Shown here piece by piece: positions 51,112 to 61,191 of a DNA stretch of 64,000 nt. The stretch is from an uncultured Bacteroidales bacterium (GTDB taxonomy: Bacteria > Bacteroidota > Bacteroidia > Bacteroidales > F082). The notes under the pieces were generated by a model that did no database searches, was not told where the DNA came from, and was given only the letters and a program-made list of their open reading frames with translations. The number at the start of each line of letters is the position of its first letter. Position 1 is the stretch's first letter. Both the position numbers and the translations under genes were made by a program. The stretch covers positions 76,707 to 140,706 of the forward strand of contig CALCYT010000040.1 in NCBI GenBank assembly GCA_937906455.1, in the 5' to 3' direction.

Positions 51112-52128
51112 ATGAAAAGATTAAGCACATTTTTAATCGCGTCGGCAGCCATAGTGATGATGTCGTGCGGAGAGCAAAACCAGAACACGCAACAGGCAGT
51201 GGAAGAGAATCCCAAAGTCACCGTCACCACGGTCAACGCAGAGTATGTCTCGCAACTTCAGACATACCCCACCACCATCGAGGCAGACATAGTGAACAAC
51301 ATCGCGCCACAGTCGGCGGCACGTATCAGCAAGATTTATGTGGAGATTGGCGACAAAGTGGAGGCAGGACAGACGCTCGCCCTCATGGACGAAGTCAACC
51401 TTGAGAAAGCAAGGCTGCAGCTCATCAACGACTCCATCGAGTTCGGACGCATCGAGCAGCTTCATGAAATCGGGGCGACATCGCAATCCGACTACGAGGC
51501 GATGACGTTAAAATACGATGTCACCAAGAAGACTTATAATAACTTATTGGAAAACACAGTATTGAGAAGCCCTGTCTCAGGTGTCGTGACAGCCCGCAAC
51601 TACGATGAAGGCGACATGTATGCCATGACGTTGCCACTGTTCGTGATACAGAAAATCAATCCGGTGAAGATGCTCATCAACATCCCTGAAAGTAAGTTCT
51701 CGCAAATCAAGAAAGGCATGGAGGTGAGTATCACCACCGACGCCTACGGCGACAAGGTCTTCAAAGGTGTCGTTGACCTCATTCATCCCACGATAAACGC
51801 CTTGACGCACACCTTCTCTGTCGAAGTGAAGTTCGCCAACAACGAGTATGCCCTTCGTCCCGGTATGTTCGCGCGTGTCACCGTCAACTATGGCGACAAT
51901 TTCCGTGTGGTGGTTCCCGACAGGGCTGTCTTGAAACAAGTGGGCTCCGGCGAACAGTATGTCTATGTCCTTAATGAAGACGGCACCGTGACTTATTCGG
52001 TTGTTGAACTCGGACGCAGAATGAACGACAGATACGAGGTCATCAGCGGATTGGACGACAACGCCACCGTCGTCATGACAGGACAGACGAGATTGAAGAA
52101 CGGTATCGCCGTCGATGTTGTCAAATAA
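51112..52128 (+). CDS. RND efflux periplasmic adaptor (membrane fusion protein)
   Basis: ATG at 51112 gives an SPII signal (MKRLSTFLIASAAIVMMSC); the TTG two codons upstream is less likely. The 338-residue protein has the HlyD/AcrA layout. A lipoyl half-motif (ARISKIYVEIGDKVEAGQTLALMD, about 65-90) is followed by a short alpha-hairpin (about 92-135) and the second lipoyl half (SPVSGVVTARNYDEGDM). Beta-barrel and membrane-proximal domains complete it. It links the inner-membrane pump to the TolC tunnel. The lipid anchor replaces a transmembrane helix. It sits 19 bases before the pump gene. Confidence 0.93.
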   Translation: MKRLSTFLIASAAIVMMSCGEQNQNTQQAVEENPKVTVTTVNAEYVSQLQTYPTTIEADIVNNIAPQSAARISKIYVEIGDKVEAGQTLALMDEVNLEKARLQLINDSIEFGRIEQLHEIGATSQSDYEAMTLKYDVTKKTYNNLLENTVLRSPVSGVVTARNYDEGDMYAMTLPLFVIQKINPVKMLINIPESKFSQIKKGMEVSITTDAYGDKVFKGVVDLIHPTINALTHTFSVEVKFANNEYALRPGMFARVTVNYGDNFRVVVPDRAVLKQVGSGEQYVYVLNEDGTVTYSVVELGRRMNDRYEVISGLDDNATVVMTGQTRLKNGIAVDVVK

Positions 52129-52147
52129 CTGAATAAAACGAAGAATC

Positions 52148-55100
52148 ATGAGTTTATATAGAACATCTGTAAATCATCCGGTTACCGTATCACTGATATT
52201 CATAACAGTGATGATTCTTGGTATATTCGCATTGTCAAAGCTGTCAATCAACCTCTTCCCTGACATGGGTTCCAACGCCATCATTGTGATGACATCGTAT
52301 TCGGGGGCCAGCGCGGAAGACGTCGAGACGAATATCACCAAGACCTTGGAAAACACCCTCAACGGAGTGAGCGACCTGAAGCATCTGTCATCGTCATCGA
52401 AGGAAAACGTGTGTGTCATCACACTGCAGTTTGAATATGGCATCGACATTGACGAGGCCACCAACAACGTTCGCGACAAACTCGACATGGTGCGTCAATA
52501 TCTTCCGGATGGAGCCGGCAACCCAACCATCTTCAAGTTCAATTTGGAAGACATGCCCATCATGTTGCTTTCTGTCACCGCCAAGGAGAGTCTGTCAGGT
52601 CTCGACAAGATTCTTGACGACAAGCTGACGACACCGTTAGCTCGTGTGTCGGGTGTGGGCACCGTCTCAGTGTCAGGAGCGCCGAAACGTGAGATTCAGG
52701 TATATGTCGATCCCAACAAACTTGAGGCGTACAACCTTACCGTTGAGCAGATTTCACAAGCCTTGGCATACGAGAACCGCAACACTCCTGCCGGAAACAT
52801 CGACATTGGCTCAAACACCTACGCCGTGCGCGTGGAAAAAGAATTCAAATCAGCCAAAGAGATGCTCGACGTGGTGGTGGGTACCTTCCAAGGCACACCA
52901 ATATATCTTAAAGATGTAGCCCGCGTGAACGATGGCGAGCAGGAACGTCTGCAAAAGGTGTTCTCAAACAAGATTCAAGGTGCCATGGTGACAATACAGA
53001 AACAAACCGATGCCAACTCGGTGAAAGTCTGTAATAACGTCAAAAAAGAATTGAAGAAGATAGAGAAAACTCTTCCGTCAGATATCACAATCAATATGAT
53101 TAATGACTCAAGCGAGAGTATCATCAACACCATCAACTCATTGAAAGACACCATCTTAATTACTTTCCTTGTTGTGATGTTGGTGGTGTTCATCTTCCTT
53201 GGCCGATGGAGAGCCACAATCATCATCGTGCTTTCAATCCCGATTTCCCTCGTTGCCTCTGTGGTATATCTTTTCGCGACGGGTAACACGTTGAATATCA
53301 TATCAATGAGTGCCTTGACCATTGCAATAGGCATGGTTGTTGACGATGCCATTGTGGTCTTGGAGAACATCACGTCACATATTGACCGAGGGGCGAAACC
53401 CAAAGAGGCCGCCGTCCACGCCACACAGGAGGTGTCAATCTCTGTTATTGCCTCCACTCTCACAATGTTGGCGGTGTTCCTGCCTCTCACCATGGTAAAC
53501 GGTGCTGTCGGAGTGTTCTTCCATCAGCTCGGCTGGATTGTCAGCATCATCATGATTGTGTCAACATCGGCAGCTCTCACCTTGGTTCCCATGATGTGCG
53601 GAAGGACATTGAAAAAAGACCCGACGACACATGGTTGGCACAAGATTTTATTCACACCTATTAATAAAGGTCTCGATTCATTAAGCCGCGGATATGGTCG
53701 CCTCATCAATTGGTCCGTGACACACCGCACCATGACGATACTCATCGCCGTCATTATTTTCGTCGTCACCCTGATGACCACCTTGCCGGGAATGAAGACC
53801 GAATACATGCCGAGCATGGATGGCGGCCGTCTGAGCATCAGCATCGAGCTGCCCGTGGGCACCCAAGAAGACATCACAGGTCAGCTTGGCGCCGAACTTG
53901 CCGAGAAATATATGGCAATCATACCGGAAATAAAAGTGATGAACTACCGTTACGGTGTCGCCGACGAAGAAAATGCCTTTGCCTCGATGCAAAGCAACGG
54001 CACACATATACTCTCCATGAACCTCAACCTCGGAAGCAAGAACACTCGTAAGAGAAGTACACAGGAAATAGCGGAGATTATCCGTAAAGACCTGAAAAAC
54101 AACGCTGTAATCAAGAAATACAATGTCTCAGAAGGCATGGGCATGGGTTCGACATCAAGCGTGAAACTCGAAATATACGGCTACGACTTCACCACCTCCG
54201 ACAGAATAGCGAAGGATTTGGCGGCAGACCTTGGAGAGCGTCCGGAGATTTCGCAGGTGCTAATCAGCCGTGACGAATACAGCCCCGAAATCCATGTTGA
54301 CTTCGACCGTGAGAAGCTGATGCTCAACGGCATCAATGTCACTACGGCTTCCATGTATGTGAGAAATCGCATCAACGGCTCGGTGATGACATATTTCCGC
54401 GAAGACGGTGACGAATATAACATCCGTGTGCGTTATGCACCTGAGTTCCGCAAAAACTACGAGGATATTGAGAACATCGTGCTTTACGGTTCATCGGGAC
54501 AGGCGGTGCGACTCAGTGAAGTGGCTAAGATTGTTGAAGGTCAGACCCCTCCCACCATCGAGCGTAAAGACCGTGAACGTATAGTGACGGTGACAGGCAT
54601 TGTTGCCAAAGGCTATGCTTTGAGTGATGCCGTGGCAGTGTCTGAACAAGCTATCGACAACGCTGACGTCCCGGCGGAGTTTATGGTGAAGATAGCCGGC
54701 GACTACGAAGACCAACAAGATGCCTTCAAAGACATGTTCACACTTATCTTGTTGATTATCATCTTGGTATATGTTGTGATGGCATCACAGTTCGAGTCAT
54801 TGCTCGACCCATTTGTCATCATGTTCTCGGTGCCGTTCGCCATCACAGGCGTTCTCATAGGGCTGAGGGTACATGGCATGGCTCTCGGCGTTATGGCTCT
54901 CATCGGCGTCATGATTCTGATGGGTATAGTGGTGAAAAACGGCATCGTGCTCATCGATTACACCAAGCTTTGTCTTGAACGCGGCATGGGTGTCAACGAA
55001 GCCGTGGTGACGGCGTCGCGCCAGCGTCTGCGTCCTATCCTCATGACCACGCTCACCACAGTCCTCGGCATGATTCCCATGGCGGCCGGCACGGGCGAAG

Positions 55101-55264
55101 GTGCCGAGATGTGGAACGGCCTCGGCGTCGTGGTGGCATGGGGATTGTCGGTGTCATCACTCATAACACTCGTGCTCATCCCCACATTGTACGCCGTGTT
55201 CATCTCAAGAAGACTGAAACGTCAAAACAAGAAAATAACGAGACAACTCGCAATGGCCAACTAA
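52148..55264 (+). CDS. RND-family efflux transporter permease (HAE1/AcrB type)
   Basis: A 1038-residue inner-membrane pump with the RND duplication. TM1 (about 13-30) is followed by a large periplasmic loop, TM2-6 (about 335-480), TM7 near 530, a second periplasmic loop, and TM8-12 (about 860-1020). The proton-relay aspartates are visible in AIGMVVDDAIVVLENI in TM4. Length and motifs fit hydrophobe/amphiphile exporters rather than metal pumps, though the substrate cannot be fixed. It follows its adaptor by 19 bases and precedes the PII-like gene by 14 bases, matching an arrangement known from Porphyromonas gingivalis. Confidence 0.94.
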   Translation: MSLYRTSVNHPVTVSLIFITVMILGIFALSKLSINLFPDMGSNAIIVMTSYSGASAEDVETNITKTLENTLNGVSDLKHLSSSSKENVCVITLQFEYGIDIDEATNNVRDKLDMVRQYLPDGAGNPTIFKFNLEDMPIMLLSVTAKESLSGLDKILDDKLTTPLARVSGVGTVSVSGAPKREIQVYVDPNKLEAYNLTVEQISQALAYENRNTPAGNIDIGSNTYAVRVEKEFKSAKEMLDVVVGTFQGTPIYLKDVARVNDGEQERLQKVFSNKIQGAMVTIQKQTDANSVKVCNNVKKELKKIEKTLPSDITINMINDSSESIINTINSLKDTILITFLVVMLVVFIFLGRWRATIIIVLSIPISLVASVVYLFATGNTLNIISMSALTIAIGMVVDDAIVVLENITSHIDRGAKPKEAAVHATQEVSISVIASTLTMLAVFLPLTMVNGAVGVFFHQLGWIVSIIMIVSTSAALTLVPMMCGRTLKKDPTTHGWHKILFTPINKGLDSLSRGYGRLINWSVTHRTMTILIAVIIFVVTLMTTLPGMKTEYMPSMDGGRLSISIELPVGTQEDITGQLGAELAEKYMAIIPEIKVMNYRYGVADEENAFASMQSNGTHILSMNLNLGSKNTRKRSTQEIAEIIRKDLKNNAVIKKYNVSEGMGMGSTSSVKLEIYGYDFTTSDRIAKDLAADLGERPEISQVLISRDEYSPEIHVDFDREKLMLNGINVTTASMYVRNRINGSVMTYFREDGDEYNIRVRYAPEFRKNYEDIENIVLYGSSGQAVRLSEVAKIVEGQTPPTIERKDRERIVTVTGIVAKGYALSDAVAVSEQAIDNADVPAEFMVKIAGDYEDQQDAFKDMFTLILLIIILVYVVMASQFESLLDPFVIMFSVPFAITGVLIGLRVHGMALGVMALIGVMILMGIVVKNGIVLIDYTKLCLERGMGVNEAVVTASRQRLRPILMTTLTTVLGMIPMAAGTGEGAEMWNGLGVVVAWGLSVSSLITLVLIPTLYAVFISRRLKRQNKKITRQLAMAN

Positions 55265-55278
55265 AAAAGACTTTTAAT

Positions 55279-55572
55279 ATGACAGCAATATTCATCGCCT
55301 ACAACCAGGCATATTACGAAGAAATCTCCGAACTCCTTGAAAAACAAGGAGTTCGCGGATTCACCAAATGGAATGAAATCACAGGAAGAGGCTCTGACAC
55401 AGGAGAGGCGCATTATGGCAACCACACTTGGCCCACCTTCAACGACGCCATGCTCACCTTCGTCGATGACGAAAAAGTTGACAGCATACTTAGCTCGCTG
55501 CATGAAAACGACATTCAGACACCCGAATTGGGTCTGAGGGCGTTCTCATGGAAAATCGACAATATGATATAA
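55279..55572 (+). CDS. Small PII-like transporter-associated protein (PG0541 type)
   Basis: A 97-residue cytoplasmic protein starting MTAIFIAYNQAYYEEISELLEK. The compact alternating beta/alpha pattern and its place at the end of an RND operon match the PG0541-type family, which resembles PII/DUF3240 ferredoxin-fold proteins. The frame is open upstream, overlapping the pump gene, but ATG 55279 has the right spacing after the pump stop (14 bases). PII-like trimers elsewhere bind small ligands and modulate membrane proteins, so it may sense a ligand and adjust pump activity. That is inference; no ligand motif can be read. Confidence 0.8.
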   Translation: MTAIFIAYNQAYYEEISELLEKQGVRGFTKWNEITGRGSDTGEAHYGNHTWPTFNDAMLTFVDDEKVDSILSSLHENDIQTPELGLRAFSWKIDNMI

Positions 55573-55573
55573 G

Positions 55574-56710
55574 CTATTTCTTCCTTGGTTTTCTCGCTTC
55601 AAAGCGATAAATGCAAGTATGATGATATTCCTCACCCGGTCTCAGCACCGTGGTGGGGAAATTCGTATGATTCGGGCTGTCGGGATATTTTTGTGTCTCA
55701 AGGGCGAACGACTCATGTTTGAGCAAAGGCCTGCCATATTTTCCCATTGTTTTGCCATCGAAGAAATTACCGCTATAGAACTGCATGCCCGGTTGGTCGG
55801 TAAGCACCTCCATATATCGTCCTGATTTCGGCTCATACACTGTGGCGGCAAGTCCCATCTCGCCGAAAGGCTTGTTCAACACCCAGTTGAAGTCGTATCC
55901 GCCGCCGTTCTCCATCTGCGGATGATATTTTTCAATATCCCGCCCTATCGCCTTGGCCTCAATGAAATCCATAGGAGTGTTTCTTACGGGAAGGTAAGTC
56001 CCCTTGCAGATGAGTTTGTCGTCAATGACGGTGATGACATTGCCATTAATCATCAGCTCGTGGTCAAGGATAGTGCCGTTGCCTTCACCTTTGAGGTTGA
56101 AAAACGAGTGATGTGAGATATTACAAACCGTAGGAGCATCGGTAGTCGCGATATAATCGACACGAAACTCGTTGTCGGGAGTCAAAGTGTAAGTCATGGT
56201 GATGTCAAGGTTGCCCGGGAAGCCATCCATGCCGTCAGGCAATACGGTATTCAACACTATAGCATTGTCTGTCAATGACTTGACATCCCAAACTATTCTA
56301 TCAACGCCGAACTCGCCACCATGAAGGATGTTGCCGTTGTCATTTTTGAAAAGCTCATATTTCTTGCCATCGAGGATGAATGAGGCGTTACCGATGCGGT
56401 TGGCATAACGTCCGACAGCAGCTCCGAGGTATCTCTCACCTTTGTTGTTGACGTATCTGTCGATATTTTCATATCCAAGCACTATATCTTCGTAACTGCC
56501 TCTGTAATCAGGCATCCACAGCGACACCACACGCCCGCCGTAATTAGTCACCTGCATAGTCAAGACACCATTCGTCAAAGTGTAAAGAGACACTTTCTTG
56601 CCATCGATTTCAGTATTGAAATCATTGACATTCAACAATTTAACTTCATTTTTCATAGTACAACCCGTTAAAATCACAGCACCGAGTGCCAACATCAATA
56701 TTTTTCTCAT
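55574..56710 (-). CDS. galM: Aldose 1-epimerase (galactose mutarotase), lipoprotein
   Basis: A 378-residue protein with an SPII signal (MRKILMLALGAVILTGC). GalM-fold motifs: GRYANRIGNASF, NGNILHGGEFGVDRIVWDV, the catalytic His in NISHHSFFNLKGEG near residue 190, and the catalytic Glu in FALETQKYPDSPNH near 340. It interconverts alpha and beta anomers of hexoses. The lipoprotein form would act in the periplasm on sugars released outside the cell. Its 3' end abuts the PII-like gene convergently, and it diverges from the histidine-kinase gene. Confidence 0.93.
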   Translation of the reverse strand: MRKILMLALGAVILTGCTMKNEVKLLNVNDFNTEIDGKKVSLYTLTNGVLTMQVTNYGGRVVSLWMPDYRGSYEDIVLGYENIDRYVNNKGERYLGAAVGRYANRIGNASFILDGKKYELFKNDNGNILHGGEFGVDRIVWDVKSLTDNAIVLNTVLPDGMDGFPGNLDITMTYTLTPDNEFRVDYIATTDAPTVCNISHHSFFNLKGEGNGTILDHELMINGNVITVIDDKLICKGTYLPVRNTPMDFIEAKAIGRDIEKYHPQMENGGGYDFNWVLNKPFGEMGLAATVYEPKSGRYMEVLTDQPGMQFYSGNFFDGKTMGKYGRPLLKHESFALETQKYPDSPNHTNFPTTVLRPGEEYHHTCIYRFEARKPRKK

Positions 56711-56729
56711 ATTATAAAAAATTATTGTG

Positions 56730-56737
56730 CAAATTTA
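56730..56737 (-). promoter_or_regulatory. -7 box for galM
   Basis: Plus-strand CAAATTTA reads TAAATTTG on the minus strand, 19 bases from the start at 56710. Confidence 0.55.
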
Positions 56738-56768
56738 CAAAATATTTACAACATAACATTATTTTTAG

Positions 56769-56776
56769 TAATTTTG
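56769..56776 (+). promoter_or_regulatory. -7 box for histidine kinase gene, next to its start codon
   Basis: TAATTTTG matches TAnnTTTG and ends only 5 bases before ATG 56782. Transcription starting 6-7 bases after the box would begin at or next to the ATG, giving a leaderless mRNA. Confidence 0.5.
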
Positions 56777-56781
56777 TGAGC

Positions 56782-59238
56782 ATGAGAGAGGGTAAATTAA
56801 TAAGGAAGCACTACGAGGGGCGTATCCGATGGGAGGCGGTGATAATATATGTCATCGTGATTGTCGTGTTGGCTTTCATGATTTATTACATCTCTAATCT
56901 AAAGCAAACTATTCTGCATCAACGAGTTACGATTGACCGCAACGAAATGGTGCTCAATTTCACCAACGAGCTTATTCAACATGTGAATGAGGCTCAGGCG
57001 CAGGCACAGCTATACACCGTCACCGGAAATCGCAAAAACCTCATCAGTTTTAACAATCATCTGAAAACAACAATCGCCTTAAAAGACTCTATTGTTTTAT
57101 ATTCGCCCGACGACACCGACAACAAAAAGATTTTAAACGACATCATACTATTATTAAATCGCAAAGAAGTGATTATCAGGGAGATAACGCATCAATATGA
57201 TTTATTCAACCCTTATGATGAGATATATAAAATCATAACCGATTACAAGCCGAAGGAGAAAACCACGCGCATAGTGGCTGTCTCAATACAAGACACCATC
57301 GTCAAAAAAGCCGACAAACAGAACTTTTTCCAGAGGCTGTTTTCCGGCGACATTCCCCGCGACAGCGTGATATTCGTCACGACGACAAGATACGACACCA
57401 TCACCGAGGAGCTGCCAGAAAACAGGATCGACTTGATGGAAGGCATAAAAATTTACACCGACAAGGGCAAAGATGAATACCTTAGACGGCTTAAAATCAT
57501 TGAGAATCAATATCAAAGCTTTATAAAATCAGACCAAAATATTTCTGAGGAGATTTTCAACCTGCTCATTGTGCTTCACAGGCAAACGCTCACTTCGGTG
57601 ATGTCGGCCATTCAATACAGCGAGTCGCTGATTCAAGACAGCCTAAACTATTCGATATATGGCGGCACATTCGCCTTATTATGTATATTGCTGTTTATAT
57701 TATTGATTTCCAGAGATATAAAGCGTGTCTCAAAAGCCAGAAAAGCGATGGAGGAAGCCCAACAGCGTACCGAGGAAATCATGGAAAGTCGTCACAAACT
57801 GCTTCTTTCGGTGTCGCACGACATCAAAGCGCCACTCTCCTCTATCATCGGTTATATCGAGCTGATGGAAATGGAAAAAAGGACCGAGTCGGATATACAT
57901 CGTCTCAACTCGATGAAGTTCTCGTCACAACATATCCTGTCGCTGTTGTCGAATCTGCTCGATTTCTCAAGTCTTGAGCAAGGGAAGCAACACTTGCAAC
58001 GCATAAATTTCAATGTTTCGGAGATGTGCGACGAGCTTGCTGACATGTTCAGGCCCATTGCCGAGAACAAACAACTTAGGTTTTTCTACCATAAACACAT
58101 CTCACAAGAGCTTTGTGTCAACTCCGATGAGCTGAAAATCAAGCAAGTGGCAAGTAACATCATTTCCAATGCCCTGAAATACACCATTGAGGGCGAGGTG
58201 CATTTTGGAGTGTATCTCATCAACAACAAATTGGTTTTCAGCGTGATAGACCAAGGCATAGGCATACCTACCGAGAAGATAAATGAACTGTTCAAGCCGT
58301 TCAGCAAGGCAGACAACAATCCCGGACTCGCTGAAGGCAACGGCTTCGGGTTGTTTGTCGTAAAAGGCATGCTTGAGATTCTCGATGGCAACCTCACAGT
58401 GATGTCAGAGCTTGAGAAAGGCAGCCACTTCGAGATTAGCATCCCTGTGAAAATTGTAGAAAGCAAATCATTAGAAAAAATTAAAAACACTGATACTGAA
58501 ATGGTTAACACTATCAAAAAACTCAACATTCTGCTCGTTGACGACGACAACAGCCTTCTTTCCGTCATCGTCGCCATGCTCAACAAAATCGGGCACAACT
58601 CCGACATCTGCCGCTCTTACATAGAGTTCAACAGGTATCTCAACGAGCTTGACAGATACGACCTTGTCATCACCGACAGGGAGATGGGCACTTTCTCAGG
58701 CAATGATGTCTTGAAAACCATCAAATCCGTTGACAAGAACAAGAAAACCATACTCATGACGGCGCGTGATGAGTATTCTGAGAATTTCGCCATGTCGGAA
58801 GGCTTCGACGGCTATTTAAGAAAACCATTCAGCATAAAGGAGTTGGCACTTCTTCTAAATGAAAACTGGGTCGAAGAGGAAGGTAAAAACTGTGAATATT
58901 CGGAAGATTTCCCGACATTATGTGAGATGTTCGACAACGACAGCAGTGCCATTAGTGACATTTTGCAGACCTTTGTCGATGCCACGGCCGACAACCTCGT
59001 TGTACTCAACAACGCCATCACCAACCATGATTTCGAGAAGGCACGTGCCGTATGCCACAAGATGCGTCCGATGTTCATCCAGTTAGAGCAGAAATCCGCG
59101 CAATATCTGATAGACATCGACAGTCGCCGTGGGGAAAACGCCGAGCCTCTCCCCGACTGGGAGGCTAAAGGCATAGCATTTATGAATCAAGCCGATGAGC
59201 TGTTGGCGATGTTGGCCGACAAATACGACATCACTTAG
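56782..59238 (+). CDS. Hybrid sensor histidine kinase with receiver and HPt domains
   Basis: Start at 56782 (MREGKLIRKHYEGR), just after the -7 box; the open frame upstream overlaps galM's 5' end. The 818-residue protein has TM1 (about 22-44), a periplasmic sensor region of about 255 residues and TM2 (about 300-320). A short coiled coil without clear HAMP precedes HisKA with His346 (SVSHDIKAPLSS). A HATPase with GIGIP and GNGFGLFV motifs follows, then a receiver with Asp632 (VITDREMG), and a C-terminal HPt with His759 (CHKMRPM). This is an intramolecular relay that should pass phosphate to a separate response regulator, which is not in the window. The signal is unknown. It overlaps the typA stop by 4 bases. 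Confidence 0.9.
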   Translation: MREGKLIRKHYEGRIRWEAVIIYVIVIVVLAFMIYYISNLKQTILHQRVTIDRNEMVLNFTNELIQHVNEAQAQAQLYTVTGNRKNLISFNNHLKTTIALKDSIVLYSPDDTDNKKILNDIILLLNRKEVIIREITHQYDLFNPYDEIYKIITDYKPKEKTTRIVAVSIQDTIVKKADKQNFFQRLFSGDIPRDSVIFVTTTRYDTITEELPENRIDLMEGIKIYTDKGKDEYLRRLKIIENQYQSFIKSDQNISEEIFNLLIVLHRQTLTSVMSAIQYSESLIQDSLNYSIYGGTFALLCILLFILLISRDIKRVSKARKAMEEAQQRTEEIMESRHKLLLSVSHDIKAPLSSIIGYIELMEMEKRTESDIHRLNSMKFSSQHILSLLSNLLDFSSLEQGKQHLQRINFNVSEMCDELADMFRPIAENKQLRFFYHKHISQELCVNSDELKIKQVASNIISNALKYTIEGEVHFGVYLINNKLVFSVIDQGIGIPTEKINELFKPFSKADNNPGLAEGNGFGLFVVKGMLEILDGNLTVMSELEKGSHFEISIPVKIVESKSLEKIKNTDTEMVNTIKKLNILLVDDDNSLLSVIVAMLNKIGHNSDICRSYIEFNRYLNELDRYDLVITDREMGTFSGNDVLKTIKSVDKNKKTILMTARDEYSENFAMSEGFDGYLRKPFSIKELALLLNENWVEEEGKNCEYSEDFPTLCEMFDNDSSAISDILQTFVDATADNLVVLNNAITNHDFEKARAVCHKMRPMFIQLEQKSAQYLIDIDSRRGENAEPLPDWEAKGIAFMNQADELLAMLADKYDIT

Positions 59239-61058
59239 TCGCTGACTTCCTCGCTGTGGCGGCCACTTCTCTTACGTTCAATCTCATCGAGGATAATCTT
59301 GCGCAAACGCAGACTCTTTGGCGTCACCTCAAGATATTCGTCATCGCGGATATATTCCATATACTCTTCAAGCGACATCCTGACCGGCGGGATAAGCACT
59401 ATTTTATCGTCAGAGCCTGATGCCCTAACGTTGGTGAGATGCTTTGTTTTGTTGATATTCAACACTATATCGTTTGAGCGTGTGTTTTCTCCGATGACTT
59501 CGCCCATATAGACATCTTCATTGGGTTGGACGAAGAACTTACCTCTGTCCTGCAGTTTCCACAAGGCGTATGGCACCGCCGTCCCGGTCTCCATCGCGAT
59601 GAGAGCCCCCACCTCATGAGTGTCCATCTCGCCTTTCCAAGGCTCGTAGTCTTTGAAACGATGCGACATCACCGCCTCGCCTTCTGTCGCCGTGAGCATG
59701 GCGCTTCTCAAGCCGATGAGTCCTCTCGCCGGGATGTCGAAATCGAGATTCATACGGTCGCCCTTAGGCGACATGTTGGTCATCTCGCCTTTATGCTGTG
59801 ACGCAAGCTCAATGACACGACCGGCGAAGTTTTCCGGCACTTGCACGTTCATAACCTCTATAGGCTCGCATTTCTTGCCGTCTATCTCCTTTAAAATGAC
59901 CTTAGGTTGACCGATCTGGAACTCATAACCCTCACGGCGCATCGTCTCAACGAGGATGCTGAGATGCAGTATGCCGCGTCCGTAAACCATCAGAGAGTCA
60001 GGCGAATCGGTGTCTTCAACCCTCAATGCCAGGTTCTTCTCCGTCTCTCTGTAAAGACGTTCACGCAGATGACGTGAGGTCACGAACTTGCCTTCTCTGC
60101 CGAAGAAAGGCGAATTGTTGATGGTGAACAGCATGCTCATTGTAGGCTCATCGACATGAATAGGAGGCAGGGCTTCCGGGTTCTCGAAATCGGCCACGGT
60201 GTCGCCTATTTCGAAGTCCTCGAGACCCATCAAGGCGACGATATCGCCTGCCATCACAGGCTTTTTAGTCCTTTCCTTGCCGAGACCCTCGAAGGTGTAC
60301 AGCTCCTTTATCTGGTTTTTCTCGATAGTGCCGTCGTGTTTCACCAACGAGACGTTCATTCCGGCTTGCAAGATGCCGCGTTTCAGACGACCCACGGCGA
60401 TACGACCCACATAAGAGCTGTAATCTAACGAGGTGATGAGCATCTGCGGCGTGCCTTCCTCATATTTCGCCTCCGGAATGGTATTGATTATCACATCCAA
60501 AAGGTAAGACACATCGTTAGTGACATGTGTCCAGTGGTCCGACATCCAGCCTTGTTTCGACGAGCCGAACACTGTCGGGAAGTCAAGCTGGTCGTCACTT
60601 GCACCGAGGTTATACATCAGGTCGAAGACGGCTTCCTGTGTCTCCTCCGGCGTGCAGTTAGGCTTATCGACTTTATTGACGACGACGATAGGCTTCAGTC
60701 CAAGTTGTATAGCTTTTTCGAGCACGAAACGTGTCTGAGGCATAGGGCCCTCGAAGGCGTCAACTAAGAGCAGGACGCCATCCGCCATATTAAGCACACG
60801 TTCCACCTCGCCGCCGAAATCGCTATGGCCGGGAGTATCTATAATGTTGATTTTCACATCTTTATAACGCACCGAGACGTTCTTGGACAAGATGGTGATA
60901 CCTCGTTCACGCTCAAGGTCGTTGTTATCTAAAATCAAGTCTCCATTACTTCCCTTATCTTCCCTGAAAAGCTTGGACTGATACAAGATACGGTCAACCA
61001 AAGTGGTTTTTCCATGGTCCACGTGAGCTATAATCGCAACATTACGAATGCTTGTCAT
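59235..61058 (-). CDS. typA: Translational GTPase TypA/BipA
   Basis: A 607-residue GTPase. G1 is AHVDHGKTT (residues 11-19), RERGITI marks switch I, G3 is [10 protein letters not shown] and G4 is NKVDKP. Domains II, III and V follow, with the TypA-specific C-terminal region ([22 protein letters not shown] and [19 protein letters not shown]). It binds the ribosome and supports growth under stress and large-subunit assembly. Length is normal. The promoter lies inside the terminator hairpin of the upstream gene (see 61090-61141). Confidence 0.97.
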   Translation of the reverse strand: MTSIRNVAIIAHVDHGKTTLVDRILYQSKLFREDKGSNGDLILDNNDLERERGITILSKNVSVRYKDVKINIIDTPGHSDFGGEVERVLNMADGVLLLVDAFEGPMPQTRFVLEKAIQLGLKPIVVVNKVDKPNCTPEETQEAVFDLMYNLGASDDQLDFPTVFGSSKQGWMSDHWTHVTNDVSYLLDVIINTIPEAKYEEGTPQMLITSLDYSSYVGRIAVGRLKRGILQAGMNVSLVKHDGTIEKNQIKELYTFEGLGKERTKKPVMAGDIVALMGLEDFEIGDTVADFENPEALPPIHVDEPTMSMLFTINNSPFFGREGKFVTSRHLRERLYRETEKNLALRVEDTDSPDSLMVYGRGILHLSILVETMRREGYEFQIGQPKVILKEIDGKKCEPIEVMNVQVPENFAGRVIELASQHKGEMTNMSPKGDRMNLDFDIPARGLIGLRSAMLTATEGEAVMSHRFKDYEPWKGEMDTHEVGALIAMETGTAVPYALWKLQDRGKFFVQPNEDVYMGEVIGENTRSNDIVLNINKTKHLTNVRASGSDDKIVLIPPVRMSLEEYMEYIRDDEYLEVTPKSLRLRKIILDEIERKRSGRHSEEVSD

Positions 61059-61089
61059 TTTATGTATTTATTTGATAATCAATAAGAAA

Positions 61090-61132
61090 ACCCGATTTTT
61101 CAGCATCATTGACACAAGCTGAAAAATCGGGT
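61090..61132 (-). terminator. Terminator of the barrel-protein operon, overlapping the typA promoter region
   Basis: Fifteen-base perfect arms ACCCGATTTTTCAGC (61090-61104) and its complement (61118-61132), 13-base loop. On the minus strand the hairpin is followed by a U-rich TTTCTTATT. The typA -7 box starts 2 bases beyond the hairpin and its predicted start site (about 61127) is inside the upstream arm. Confidence 0.8.
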
Positions 61133-61133
61133 G

Positions 61134-61141
61134 CAAAATTA
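61134..61141 (-). promoter_or_regulatory. Promoter of typA
   Basis: Plus-strand CAAAATTA reads TAATTTTG on the minus strand; CAA at 61161-61163 gives a -33 TTG exactly 19 bases upstream. Confidence 0.7.
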
Positions 61142-61191
61142 CTAAAAATATTATTATGCCCAACAATAAGTTTTATGAAATTTCAAACATA

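Noticed and set aside
51577..52149. 190-codon open frame antisense to the efflux adaptor gene
   Set aside because: Composition is that of a shadow frame and the plus-strand gene is a certain adaptor protein.
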